Part shown: positions 1-8,127 of the stretch, piece after piece
How positions within the stretch are numbered: the stretch's first letter is position 1
Layout: the number at the start of each line of letters is the position of its first letter
From: CAWANF01 sp963783355
GTDB taxonomy: Bacteria > Bacteroidota > Rhodothermia > Balneolales > DATFMH01
Direction of reading: 5' to 3'
Assembly: GCA_963783355.1 (NCBI GenBank)
Contig: CAWANF010000014.1
Coordinates: 62,001 to 126,000 of the forward strand
DNA length: 64,000 nucleotides
Program-made: the position numbers and the translations under genes
Notes under the pieces: generated by a model
The model's database searches: none
Told to the model about the DNA's origin: nothing
Seen by the model: the letters and a program-made list of their open reading frames with translations, nothing else

Positions 1-41
1 TCCTGACCTCTTAGCATTCATTTTAACATTTTCTCCGGTAT

Positions 42-101
42 CTCAATACTCAATACTCAATACTAATATCTCCTATCCAATATCTCCTATCCAATATCTC
101 T
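42..101. repeat. Short tandem repeats of 7 and 14 bases
   Basis: Three perfect copies of the heptamer CTCAATA (42-62) are followed by two and a half copies of the 14-mer AATATCTCCTATCC (65-100). The array is intergenic, just upstream of the methyltransferase gene. The same heptamer, on the opposite strand, recurs at 3253-3294. Confidence 0.9.
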
Positions 102-182
102 TTACACTTTTTTTCGAAATATAGAACGTCAGGCAGTTCAAAACGTGTTACCTTTACTAAAAATCGAAACGAAGGAATGTTT

Positions 183-800
183 ATGAATGAATTTGATGTA
201 AAAGCCAAAGGCTGGGACGAAAATCCCGTTCACCTGGAACGTTCACAGCATATTGCGAAGGTAATTCGCGAAAAACTACCGCTAAATAAGAAGATGAATG
301 CCCTGGAGTATGGCAGCGGCACCGGGTTGCTGAGTTTTGAGCTGGAACCCTATCTTGGTTCCATCACAATGGCCGACAGTTCAGACGGAATGCTTGAAAT
401 ACTGAACCAAAAGATAAAGGAAAGCAACAATCCGAATTTAAAATCCATGAAACTGGATTTGACAAAGGATTCATTCCCTGATGCCCAATATGATTTTATT
501 TATACACAAATGACATTGCATCATGTGCAAGATATTGATGGTGTCCTGAAGAAGTTTAATGGATTGCTTAAGCCAAACGGATTTTTATGTATTGCCGATC
601 TGGACAAAGAAGACGGCTCATTTCACGGTAAAGAAGTAACCGACGTTCATCTTGGTTTTGATCGTGATGAATTAGGCAGTAAAGTCCGGAATGCCGGGTT
701 CGGGGATATTGCTTTTTCAACGGCTTTTACAATGAACCGGGTGACGGAATCGGGTACGTTGTCGTTTCCTATCTTTCTGATGTCAGCGAAGAAGAAATAG
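183..800 (+). CDS. Class I SAM-dependent methyltransferase
   Basis: A 205-residue soluble protein with the class I methyltransferase fold. Motif I is LEYGSGTGLLSFEL near residues 38-51, followed by the acidic end of strand 2 (MADSSDGML) and a motif IV/post-I region (YDFIYTQMTLHHV), as in UbiE/YafE-like enzymes. The C-terminal part (FMSAKKK) is short and ordinary. An in-frame ATG lies 6 bases upstream at 177, but the purine-rich AAGGA at 172-176 is correctly spaced only from the ATG at 183, so that start is preferred. The gene stands alone, with no pathway neighbour to indicate a substrate. Family assignment is firm; substrate is unknown. Confidence 0.85.
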   Translation: MNEFDVKAKGWDENPVHLERSQHIAKVIREKLPLNKKMNALEYGSGTGLLSFELEPYLGSITMADSSDGMLEILNQKIKESNNPNLKSMKLDLTKDSFPDAQYDFIYTQMTLHHVQDIDGVLKKFNGLLKPNGFLCIADLDKEDGSFHGKEVTDVHLGFDRDELGSKVRNAGFGDIAFSTAFTMNRVTESGTLSFPIFLMSAKKK

Positions 801-974
801 GAGGAGTTGTTAGATTATTTTGAGGCACAGAGGCACAAAATTTGCCAGATACTCATCACACGCAGATCATGAGAATGAGATTTCTCTGCGTTGTTCTTCG
901 CGTTCCCGGAAATTAATCCCTTTTTCCTGATTCTCCGAGTTTCCGTGGCAAATAGTAAAGTGTATTGAGACTCA

Positions 975-2459
975 TTACAAGTTTATGCCGCGCACCCATT
1001 TTGAAATCCGGAAGTGGAAGCGGGTTCCCTGCCCCAAAACACTGTCGGCTGAAATGGGAATATTTTGAATATCTAATACCTTTTTGGCAATTGCGAGTCC
1101 CAGTCCGGATCCACCGTCATTGCGATTACGGCTCTTCTCCATCCGGTAAAATCGTTCGAATAGCAGCGGCAATTCTTCACTGGCCACACCCGGACCATTG
1201 TCTTCAACAGTAACTTCTGCTCCGGCATTAGCTTCGGATACATGTACGGTTACATTACCCTGAACAGGTGTATAACGTATGGCATTATCTATGAGATTCG
1301 TCATGGCCCGTTCAATCAGGGCGATATCTCCGTATACCATCGGAATCGCTCCCTGTGGGTTGACTCTCATGTCAATTTGCTTCTTTTTGGCGGCGGGCTG
1401 CAGTTTCATGACTACATCCTGTGCCAGTTCCGCGATAGAAAATGGCTCGGGATGCGGCTCAATTTGACGGGCATCGAGTTTGGACAGTTCGAATAAATCG
1501 GCAATAAGCGTTCCAAGTTGCTGTGTATTCCTGAAGATGGTTTCTAGGTATTGTCGGCGTTCTTCGTCACTTAAATGTTTTTCCTTCAGCATGATCGTTT
1601 CCAGGTATCCCTGGATAGAAGCTAAAGGACTACGCAGATCATGAGATATGTTGGCGACAAGTTCGCGGCGAAGCTTATCATTTTGTTTCAGTTTGTCTAA
1701 ACTGGAGACAATCGTATTGGCCATAGAATTGAAGCTGTTTGCCAGTTCCCCGATTTCGTCGCTGCTGTGTAAAACGACGCGGCGATCTAATTCACCGTTA
1801 TCAAAAGCTTTAACGGCCTGCGATACTTTGCGTAAACGGCGTGTCATGAAGGCGAAAAGGATCAACCCGATGATGCCTGTCACCAGGATCACAATCAGCA
1901 GAATTTTCAGGCTGGTACGCATGATATAACTGTTTCTTAACATATTTAAAGCCGTATCATAACGCTCACTGTTCAGAATGATGTAAACATACCCGTTATC
2001 ATTGCTGCCGATTTTTAGCGGTGCCGCCGAAAAGGGTTTCATGGTTCCGGGATGACGGGGATCTTCTCCAAGCAAGAGCGGCTTTTTTTGTTCTTCAATA
2101 AATTGGTGAACCGGTTTTAAATTAATATGCGTCGTTTTAACCTTTTGGGGAGGATCAGCAAAAAAGGCCAGAATTTTACCCTGGTGATTAGCAAGGTAAA
2201 TCTCAATTTTGGGATTCATAACCATCATATAATGAATGGTTTGCCCGATGGCGGGTACCGACAGGCTATCTTTCACCAATGGACGCAGTTCGGTAGCAAA
2301 ATTCTGTGCAAGATGAAGATTCAATTTTTGATCCACCTCATTCAGATATCGAATGGATGCATTAAAGGTCAGGTAAATTTGAACTGCCCCGACCGTGACA
2401 AGAAGCAGAAGAAAAATGGCGGAAAGTTTACCATAAAATGTTTTGAAAAATTTTATCAT
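975..2459 (-). CDS. Two-component sensor histidine kinase, HAMP type
   Basis: A 494-residue inner-membrane kinase. TM1 is near residues 12-31, an extracytoplasmic sensor of about 145 residues follows, and TM2 lies near 184-205. HAMP is at about 206-258. The HisKA box NISHDLRSPLA places the phospho-accepting His at residue 273. The ATPase domain shows an N box (NLIDNAIRYTP), a G1 box (VEDNGPGV), an F box (LFERFYRME) and a G2 box (GGSGLGLAIAKK), so all catalytic elements are intact. Its ATG overlaps the stop of the upstream response regulator by 4 bases, so the two are cotranslated partners. The periplasmic domain shows no recognisable ligand motif, so the stimulus is unknown. Confidence 0.93.
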   Translation of the reverse strand: MIKFFKTFYGKLSAIFLLLLVTVGAVQIYLTFNASIRYLNEVDQKLNLHLAQNFATELRPLVKDSLSVPAIGQTIHYMMVMNPKIEIYLANHQGKILAFFADPPQKVKTTHINLKPVHQFIEEQKKPLLLGEDPRHPGTMKPFSAAPLKIGSNDNGYVYIILNSERYDTALNMLRNSYIMRTSLKILLIVILVTGIIGLILFAFMTRRLRKVSQAVKAFDNGELDRRVVLHSSDEIGELANSFNSMANTIVSSLDKLKQNDKLRRELVANISHDLRSPLASIQGYLETIMLKEKHLSDEERRQYLETIFRNTQQLGTLIADLFELSKLDARQIEPHPEPFSIAELAQDVVMKLQPAAKKKQIDMRVNPQGAIPMVYGDIALIERAMTNLIDNAIRYTPVQGNVTVHVSEANAGAEVTVEDNGPGVASEELPLLFERFYRMEKSRNRNDGGSGLGLAIAKKVLDIQNIPISADSVLGQGTRFHFRISKWVRGINL

Positions 2460-3205
2460 GAATGCAGTTCTTCCGGTTCCGTGAAGCGATATCCAATGCC
2501 CCAGACGGTCTTCAAATAAATGGGTTCGGAAGGATCGTCTTCAATTTTTGTCCGGAGACGATTAATATGAGAGTTAACCGTATGCTCATATCCTTCAAAC
2601 TGGTATCCCCAAATTTTATCAAGTAATTCCTGGCGGGTAAAGGTATGTCCGGGATTTCGTGCCAGTAAGTGCAAAAGATCCAGTTCTTTGGCTGTGACAT
2701 TAACCGTTTTTCCTTTCAATTTGACGATACGGCGGGCTGTGTCGATCATTAAGTCTCCATATTCGAGGATCGGTTCATCGCCGGATTGTTCATCCGGATG
2801 TTCATGAAGTTCGCTCCGGCGTAAAAGGGCTTTAATTCTGGCAATCAGCTCCCGAATGCTGAAAGGTTTGGTTAGATAATCATCCGCTCCGAGTTCAAGC
2901 CCGAGGACACGATCTAATTCCTGGGAACGGGCCGTTAGCATGAGGATAGGCGTCCGATCCTTATTGGCACGCATGTTCTTACAAATTTCCATTCCGTCCA
3001 GTTCCGGTAACATGAGATCCAGTATGACCAGCCTGTACTTGTTCTGCAGCACTTTTTTCAATCCAATACGCCCGTTTGAAGCCGTATCAAGTTCAAACCC
3101 GAGATCTCGAATATTAATCTCAACCAGGTTGCGTATGTCCGGATCGTCTTCAATAATAAGTATCGGGTTGTTAGTCGCAGATTTCATAATGGAAAATTTA
3201 TGCAA
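2456..3205 (-). CDS. OmpR/PhoB-family response regulator
   Basis: A 249-residue DNA-binding regulator. The N-terminal receiver has the acidic pair (IIEDDPD), the phospho-acceptor Asp63 in VILDLMLPELDG, a Thr/Ser switch (MLTAR) and the conserved Lys in LTKPF. The C-terminal winged helix (about 150-245) carries the OmpR-type signature ELDLLHLLARNPGHTFTR and the wing YLKTVWGIGYRF. Translation could start at the first ATG (3205) or at Met7, just before the receiver; Met7 gives a more typical N-terminus. It is first in a two-gene operon with the kinase (4-base overlap). The neighbouring lipoprotein gene at 3376-4719, on the same strand upstream, could be a target, but nothing shows this. Confidence 0.94.
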   Translation of the reverse strand: MHKFSIMKSATNNPILIIEDDPDIRNLVEINIRDLGFELDTASNGRIGLKKVLQNKYRLVILDLMLPELDGMEICKNMRANKDRTPILMLTARSQELDRVLGLELGADDYLTKPFSIRELIARIKALLRRSELHEHPDEQSGDEPILEYGDLMIDTARRIVKLKGKTVNVTAKELDLLHLLARNPGHTFTRQELLDKIWGYQFEGYEHTVNSHINRLRTKIEDDPSEPIYLKTVWGIGYRFTEPEELHS

Positions 3206-3252
3206 GCCTTTTTTTAATATAACAGAATTCAGGAGACAGGAGAATAGGCGTT

Positions 3253-3294
3253 AGTATTGAGTATTGAGTAGTGAGTATTGAGTAGTGAGATTTG
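3253..3294. repeat. Heptamer tandem repeat
   Basis: Six consecutive 7-base units: AGTATTG, AGTATTG, AGTAGTG, AGTATTG, AGTAGTG, AGATTTG. The array lies between the response regulator start and the spondin-domain gene. The unit is the reverse complement (rotated) of the heptamer at 42-62, so the two arrays belong to one repeat family. Confidence 0.9.
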
Positions 3295-3375
3295 AGAACT
3301 TGTCGAACATTGACAATCTGGAACTTAAACTTTATAAACTTTGAACCTATTCCCCGGTCTCCTGCTATTAGTACA

Positions 3376-4719
3376 TTATTGAATTGATGGGGTAATCGTC
3401 ACTTTCAAAACTTTGGGATAAATCGTTTCATCAACCTTGCGAACATTGGGATTCGGATCAGCCGGGCCGGTATTTGGAGCAGATTGTCTTGGGGCCTGAT
3501 TCGAACCTATTCCAACTTCTTCGTTGGCTTCTGTTCCGGCATCCCATAAATATACCTGATCGGTTATATCACCGTTTATGGGGACTCCGTTCGAAAAAAG
3601 GCTGATTCCATCATTTGAAGATGAATAAAACCAGTCGTTCGATTGGGCGTACATGGTGGCAAAGGTCAGTTTATCGCCGGTTTTAGCATTAAATGAGAAC
3701 GTAAATGAATTTCCGGGGGTCAAAATACCTTTTGAACTGGCTCCAACAGGTGTATCGAACAGACCCTGTTCTTCAATCATCTTATTGGATGCCAGATAGG
3801 TTGATAACTCTGCCGGGTTTCCATCTTCTGCTAAAGATTCAAGGCCGTTGCCCATTGCTTTTTGTCCTTCGATAAAGATCGGATTCATTCCGGGGTAAAC
3901 GGCATAAGCTCCGGGAGATAATGGCACGGTAATTCCGGTCATCGCAGCAAGGTATTTTCCTAAGGTTGTTGGATTGCCATCTTCGGCCAGAGATTCCAGT
4001 CCTTTTCCATAATCAGGCTGGCCCGTCTTGAACAACAAATCTTTCTGACTTGGATCGTGCACAAGCCATACGCCGGGAGATAATGGCACAGCTACACTGC
4101 CCTGGGAAGTTTGAAGGGTCATTGAATTGGATACATTTTCAATTCGGACCTTAAAACCATAGGGTGTTCCGTCCGACATCAGGGTTACTTTAATAACCTG
4201 GTTGGGCGCCGGTATGTTCGAACTTGAAACCATGCGCACATTAGGATTGGGATCGGCCGGGCCTGTATTTGGAGCAGATTGCCTGGGTGCCTGGTTAGAT
4301 CCGGTTCCTGGTTCCTGGTCATTTTCGGTACCGGCATCATAAAGCATGATTTGTGAAGTTACATCGCCGGTTATTTTAGACCCGTCGTTGTTATAAAGAG
4401 GCATTCCGTCTTCACTGGTTGAATAAAACCAGTCGTTGGATTGTGCAAACATAGTCGCTAAAGAAAGGTGAGCCCCAACCGGGGCAGTGAAGCTGAATTC
4501 AAAAGCTTGTCCCGGCCCGATGGGACCGGCATTGCTTTCACCTACGGGCGTATTAAATACGCCACTTTTGATGATAGTATATGGTTTACTTGAATTCGTG
4601 ATAGTGACGGTAAAATGGGCTTTAGGTGATTTGTCCCTGTTCGGCTTGCATGCTGTAGCCAGAAGCATGGCCGCGAATATTGGAATCAGCCCGGAAGAAA
4701 ATCTCAATTTACGTTTCAT
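3376..4719 (-). CDS. Lipoprotein with duplicated spondin domains
   Basis: A 447-residue secreted protein. A signal peptide ends in the lipobox LATAC (Cys24), indicating a lipoprotein. Two spondin_N-like units follow. The first (about 40-165) lacks the N-terminal part of the domain; the second (about 180-440) has the family hallmarks PLSPGVW, GLESLAEDGNP and AQSNDWFYS. The blocks GLESLAEDGNP, SNDWFYS and GSNQAPRQSAPNTGPADP each occur twice, almost unchanged, so the protein arose by internal duplication. Spondin_N proteins in bacteria are exported and usually uncharacterised; adhesion or matrix binding is a guess. The nearby two-component pair is on the same strand but separated by 170 bases and a repeat array. 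Confidence 0.8.
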   Translation of the reverse strand: MKRKLRFSSGLIPIFAAMLLATACKPNRDKSPKAHFTVTITNSSKPYTIIKSGVFNTPVGESNAGPIGPGQAFEFSFTAPVGAHLSLATMFAQSNDWFYSTSEDGMPLYNNDGSKITGDVTSQIMLYDAGTENDQEPGTGSNQAPRQSAPNTGPADPNPNVRMVSSSNIPAPNQVIKVTLMSDGTPYGFKVRIENVSNSMTLQTSQGSVAVPLSPGVWLVHDPSQKDLLFKTGQPDYGKGLESLAEDGNPTTLGKYLAAMTGITVPLSPGAYAVYPGMNPIFIEGQKAMGNGLESLAEDGNPAELSTYLASNKMIEEQGLFDTPVGASSKGILTPGNSFTFSFNAKTGDKLTFATMYAQSNDWFYSSSNDGISLFSNGVPINGDITDQVYLWDAGTEANEEVGIGSNQAPRQSAPNTGPADPNPNVRKVDETIYPKVLKVTITPSIQ

Positions 4720-5105
4720 GAAGACTCCTGTGTAGTGTTCTGATTTTTGTTACATCTCATTTTAGCCTTCAGACGGTGGAGAATTATCACAAAAGTATCA
4801 CAAGTGTTTTACATGTTGGTCACGAATAGCTCTGATAGGTTTGATGATGAGGCAGGCAGATAGGTTCCAATCATTCCAAAGTGATTAATAATAAAAGAGT
4901 TTTTAATCTTAAATAAATTTTAGCAATGGCAGTTGTATCCTTATAGATAAAAAATAAGGCCATGCAACCTTGATGCAGAAACCTTGCGGAAAAAGTAAAA
5001 AACAGTCAAATATTGCGAAATATCGAGTAATAATAAGATTTATTCATAAGCAAAATAAACAATTTATTTAGAAAGTTAGTGCAACTATATGAACAAATAA
5101 TTATA
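4720..5105. other. Divergent intergenic region
   Basis: AT-rich spacer between the divergent spondin lipoprotein and marR genes. It must carry both promoters. Apart from the sigma70-like promoter listed at 5106-5134 I see no gene, long repeat or RNA structure here. Confidence 0.5.
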
Positions 5106-5134
5106 TTGACAATCGGTAATATTTAAGATATTTT
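5106..5134 (+). promoter_or_regulatory. Sigma70-like promoter for marR/mbx
   Basis: TTGACA at 5106-5111 and TATTTT at 5129-5134 are separated by exactly 17 bases, about 50 bases upstream of the marR start. The match is good but unproven. If transcripts read through the 60-base marR-mbxA gap, this promoter would also serve the membrane complex operon. Confidence 0.55.
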
Positions 5135-5182
5135 ACTCTTAAAATTATTTACAGACTAAAATACTTTTGGCCTGAAATAAAA

Positions 5183-5653
5183 ATGACTGATGAAATAACC
5201 TACATATCGCGTATGGCGAAACTGGTTTTCGACCTTCGCCAGAAATGTGCCAGAAAAGATAATTATTTCGTGCACACACTGGATGTTTCGTTGGCCGAAT
5301 ACAATTGCCTGGTACAGTTTTTTGATGCAACAACTTTGGGAGTAAAAGAACTTTCGGCTCGCCTTGATATAAGCCCCGGCGGGGTGACAAGAATTATCTC
5401 TTCCCTGGAAGAGAAAGGTATAATAAAAAGGCGAATCTCTTCAGAAGACCGGCGTAACATTGATGTTATCCTGACAAAAAAAGGAATCAGGATAGTCGAC
5501 AAAATCCGTCAGGCTTCATTTGAACTGCATGCTGAAATAATAAGTCACATTGAACCGGAACATCGGAAAGCCGTACTGGACGCACTCGAACAGCTCACAT
5601 TTGCAATTGACAGCTGGGTGGAAGCTCACGAAGTGAAAGCCGGCGTTATATAA
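5183..5653 (+). CDS. MarR-family transcriptional regulator
   Basis: A 156-residue winged-helix regulator. The core from about residue 55 to 115 has the MarR layout: a helix-turn-helix (VKELSARLDISPGGVTRIIS), then a wing with the family signature KRRISSEDRRNIDVILT, flanked by dimerisation helices. It contains several Cys in the N-terminal third (including QKCARK and EYNCLV), which might permit redox sensing, though that is only inference. It lies 60 bases upstream of the membrane oxidoreductase operon on the same strand with no terminator between, so autoregulation and control of that operon is the obvious hypothesis. No clear Shine-Dalgarno precedes the ATG. Confidence 0.9.
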   Translation: MTDEITYISRMAKLVFDLRQKCARKDNYFVHTLDVSLAEYNCLVQFFDATTLGVKELSARLDISPGGVTRIISSLEEKGIIKRRISSEDRRNIDVILTKKGIRIVDKIRQASFELHAEIISHIEPEHRKAVLDALEQLTFAIDSWVEAHEVKAGVI

Positions 5654-5713
5654 CTGATATTCTGAATTTATTTATGAAACGGATTTACATTATTAGGAGG
5701 GAGGCCGGTCGAT

Positions 5714-6211
5714 ATGGAAAAGCTTGAAAAAATAGTCAAGACAGTTATCGTTGCAGCTATTCTTGTCGGATTTTACATCGCCTGGACTCATTCCGTGACT
5801 CCCGGAAATTTGCTCGTCATCTCTATAGCGGCCCTCTTAACGGCTGCTTTTTTTTCGGGAAATGGCAGATTGCCGTCGATCACTCCCAAAAAGATTGCCT
5901 ATTCCATTGTTTATATCGGATACATGGTTATCGCCATAATTCGCTCGACAATGGATGTTGCTGGCCGGATCGTCAAAAGAAATATCCCTCTGAATCCCGG
6001 CATTGTGAAAGTTAAAACCAAATTAAAGTCAAAAACCGGACGTATGGTATTGGCAAATTCCATCACACTAACCCCCGGAACATTATCAGTAGATGTCAAA
6101 GACGATTTTTACTATATCCACTGGATTGATGTTACGGCCCAGGATGTGGAAGGCGCTTCAAAAGAAATTGTCGCCGGTTTTGAAAAATATCTGGAGGTCA
6201 TCTTTGGCTGA
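5714..6211 (+). CDS. mbxA: Mrp-type antiporter subunit E (MbxA-like)
   Basis: A 165-residue membrane protein of the MrpE/MnhE family. There are two or three N-terminal hydrophobic segments (about 8-25, 28-45, 62-80) and a cytoplasmic tail with the family pattern of a strand-rich region (SKTGRMVLANSITLTPGTLS, then DDFYYIHWIDV). A strong AGGAGGGAGG ribosome-binding site precedes the ATG. It is the first structural gene of the operon, as MbxA/MbhA is in archaeal clusters. It is part of the ion-translocating module, not an electron-transfer subunit. The stop overlaps the next gene by 8 bases. Confidence 0.9.
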   Translation: MEKLEKIVKTVIVAAILVGFYIAWTHSVTPGNLLVISIAALLTAAFFSGNGRLPSITPKKIAYSIVYIGYMVIAIIRSTMDVAGRIVKRNIPLNPGIVKVKTKLKSKTGRMVLANSITLTPGTLSVDVKDDFYYIHWIDVTAQDVEGASKEIVAGFEKYLEVIFG

Positions 6212-6464
6212 AATAATCATTAATATGGCCGGCATAATTGCTCTTCTTGGTGTGATGATAGCCGGTTATCGTTTTGTAGCAGGTCCCACAGCGGCCGACC
6301 GGACCGTAGCTCTCGATACCCTCACAATTATAGGCATTTCGCTGATTGTACTAATCAGTTTGCTCACGAACCGGGTTATTTACCTGGATGTAGCAATGGT
6401 TTATGGTGTATTGAGTTTCATCGGAGTTTTGTCGGTCGCCCGATATCTGGAAGGAGGCTTGTAA
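6204..6464 (+). CDS. mbxB: Mrp-type antiporter subunit F (MbxB-like)
   Basis: MrpF/MnhF-family membrane protein of 86 residues with three TM segments. Family motif: a polar PTAADRTVALDTL loop between TM1 and TM2, followed by IYLDVAMVYGVLSFIG. The reading frame is open further upstream, but the extra N-terminus lies wholly inside mbxA and is out of keeping with the family length of about 90. A TTG at 6204 preceded at ideal spacing by GGAGG (6193-6197) is the likely start. The gene is translationally coupled to both neighbours: its TAA overlaps the ATG of mbxC. Confidence 0.88.
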   Translation: MAEIIINMAGIIALLGVMIAGYRFVAGPTAADRTVALDTLTIIGISLIVLISLLTNRVIYLDVAMVYGVLSFIGVLSVARYLEGGL

Positions 6465-6847
6465 TGGAAATTATGTCATTAATCGGTTCGATTATTGCCC
6501 TTATAGGTTCCATATTTTTATTCCTTGGCGCTCTTGGCGTTTTGCGGATGCCGGATCTTTATAACAGGATGCAGGCCGGAACGAAAGCGACCACGCTTGG
6601 AAGTATTATGACCCTGTTGGGAATCGGAATTTATCATCCGGATTGGCTCCCGCAGATGATCATGCTGATATTATTTGTCGCCATTACGAATCCGCTCTCT
6701 TCGCATGCGCTGGCTCGTGCCGCACATTTTGCCGGCATTCCGCTTACAGAAAACACCATTCATGATCAGCTTGCAGAGGACGAACAGGCATTAGCGCAAA
6801 TGGAATCGGAACAGCATGAAGAACCCGTATTGGAGGAAGTTTTATGA
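6464..6847 (+). CDS. mbxC: Mrp-type antiporter subunit G (MbxC-like)
   Basis: A 127-residue MrpG/MnhG-family protein with three TM segments. The signature LGVLRMPDLYNRMQAGTKAT around residues 26-45 is diagnostic, and TNPLSSHALARAA follows in TM3. The C-terminal 30 residues form an acidic cytoplasmic tail (EDEQALAQMESEQ). It starts at an ATG overlapping the previous stop by one base and ends 4 bases into mbxD. In Mrp-type complexes E, F and G together form the subunit group associated with sodium transport. That role here is inferred from family. Confidence 0.92.
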   Translation: MEIMSLIGSIIALIGSIFLFLGALGVLRMPDLYNRMQAGTKATTLGSIMTLLGIGIYHPDWLPQMIMLILFVAITNPLSSHALARAAHFAGIPLTENTIHDQLAEDEQALAQMESEQHEEPVLEEVL

Positions 6848-7095
6848 TCATGATTTTGATAATATTGCTTGGAGTCGGAACGATAGTTGCCGCAATTGCA
6901 GCGATCCGGCTAAAAGATTTGGTGTCTGCCGTAGTGGCTGCCGGTCTTGTTAGCTTGTTTGCCAGTGTGATTTACCTGCTGCTTGCCGCTCCCGACGTAG
7001 CGATGACCGAAGCCGCTATCGGTGCCGGTTTGTCGACGGTCATTTTCCTTTATGCCGTGAAGAAAACCGCAAACACGGAGGTGGAAAGTGATTAA
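6844..7095 (+). CDS. mbxD: MbhD/MbxD-like subunit (DUF4040)
   Basis: An 83-residue, three-helix membrane protein with the DUF4040 signature: IRLKDLVSAVVAAGLVSL, then APDVAMTEAAIGAGLSTVIF. The acidic residues in the second motif sit where the N-terminal portion of MrpA's C-terminal domain and NuoJ are found in related complexes. It is equivalent to MbhD of archaeal membrane-bound hydrogenase. The start overlaps mbxC by 4 bases and the stop overlaps the next gene by 8 bases, showing tight coupling. Confidence 0.9.
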   Translation: MIMILIILLGVGTIVAAIAAIRLKDLVSAVVAAGLVSLFASVIYLLLAAPDVAMTEAAIGAGLSTVIFLYAVKKTANTEVESD

Positions 7096-7783
7096 GAGGC
7101 TTGTTGCTTTGACGATAATCATCGCATTCGGTTATATGTTTTTCATGACAGTTAATGATTGGATGCCCGCCTCGGAATTGACCGGCGTTTCGCGGGAATA
7201 TGTGACGCGTGAAGCCCATGAATTGGGGGCAATGAATATTGTTACCGCTATTGTAGTAACCTATCGCGGATTGGATACGCTCGGCGAAGTGACGGTTTTA
7301 TTGCTTGCTGCCAGCGGAGTAGCACTACTGCTTCGTAAAAAAGAAAATTTAGACGAAGAAGCAAGTGAAGCACGTCCGGCCAGTGAATTCATTCATACAG
7401 GCGCACGATATTTAACACCGGTCATAATTATGTTCGGAGCTTACATCTTTTTGAACGGACACTTGTCACCTGGTGGAGGATTTCAGGGTGGGGCTGTTGT
7501 TGCTTCAGCAATCCTGATGATGTTTCTGGCCTTTCCCGAATACAAACTCAAGCATGGTTTTCTCGAATTCATCGAGTCGTTCTCGGGCTTCGGATATGTG
7601 ATTGTCGGACTCCTGGGAATGTACCTGGCTGGTGGATTCCTGGATAACCGGTTCTTGCCGCTGGGTGATTTTGGAAAGCTGCTCAGCGCCGGAGCCATTC
7701 CGATTATCTATACGGTTATTGGCCTGAAAGTCGGTATCGAACTAGCTGGAATACTGGAAAATCTGAAAGGACATAGGGTATGA
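7088..7783 (+). CDS. mbxF: MbhE-MrpB fusion subunit (MbxF-like)
   Basis: A 231-residue membrane protein with two joined modules. Residues 1-85 resemble MbhE, with HELGAMNIVTAIVVTYRGLD and a TM ending in RKK. Residues 100-231 are an MrpB domain, with the hallmark FLNGHLSPGGGFQGGAVVAS and three further TM segments. The E and B units are separate genes in mbh clusters; archaeal mbx clusters lack a separate mbxE, consistent with fusion. The start is a GTG at 7088 inside the end of mbxD; an ATG start would lose the first module. It belongs to the ion-pumping arm. Confidence 0.88.
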   Translation: MIKRLVALTIIIAFGYMFFMTVNDWMPASELTGVSREYVTREAHELGAMNIVTAIVVTYRGLDTLGEVTVLLLAASGVALLLRKKENLDEEASEARPASEFIHTGARYLTPVIIMFGAYIFLNGHLSPGGGFQGGAVVASAILMMFLAFPEYKLKHGFLEFIESFSGFGYVIVGLLGMYLAGGFLDNRFLPLGDFGKLLSAGAIPIIYTVIGLKVGIELAGILENLKGHRV

Positions 7784-8127
7784 AATTCATATTAGTTATC
7801 GGAATGCTGTTGTTGCTTATCGGATTCTGGGGACTCATCACAAAAAAAAATATGATCAAGATGATCATCAGTATAGCCGTTGCCGAAACAGGTTTGCAGC
7901 TGTCTATGATTGCCATTGGTTTTATGAACGGACGAACAGCTCCTATTCTGGATTCTGCGGTTTCTAATGCTTTAAAGCAGGTGGTCGACCCGGTTCCCCA
8001 GGCTCTTGTGCTGACTGCTATCGTCATCGGAGTTGCCGTAAATGCTCTCATGTTGACATTCGTCATTCGTATGTATCAACAGAAACATACACTCAATATT
8101 AGCGAAGACAGGGAATTAAAATGGTAG
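7780..8127 (+). CDS. mbxG: MrpC/NuoK-like subunit (MbxG-like)
   Basis: A 115-residue, three-TM NuoK/MrpC-family protein. It carries the conserved membrane Glu in ISIAVAETGLQL and the family motif VDPVPQALVLTAIVIGVA, followed by the NALMLTFVIRMY helix. In complex I the equivalent Glu is part of the central polar axis through the membrane arm. The ATG overlaps the previous stop by 4 bases and the stop overlaps the next start by 7 bases. Assignment is secure; the exact ion (H+ or Na+) cannot be read from it. Confidence 0.92.
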   Translation: MKFILVIGMLLLLIGFWGLITKKNMIKMIISIAVAETGLQLSMIAIGFMNGRTAPILDSAVSNALKQVVDPVPQALVLTAIVIGVAVNALMLTFVIRMYQQKHTLNISEDRELKW

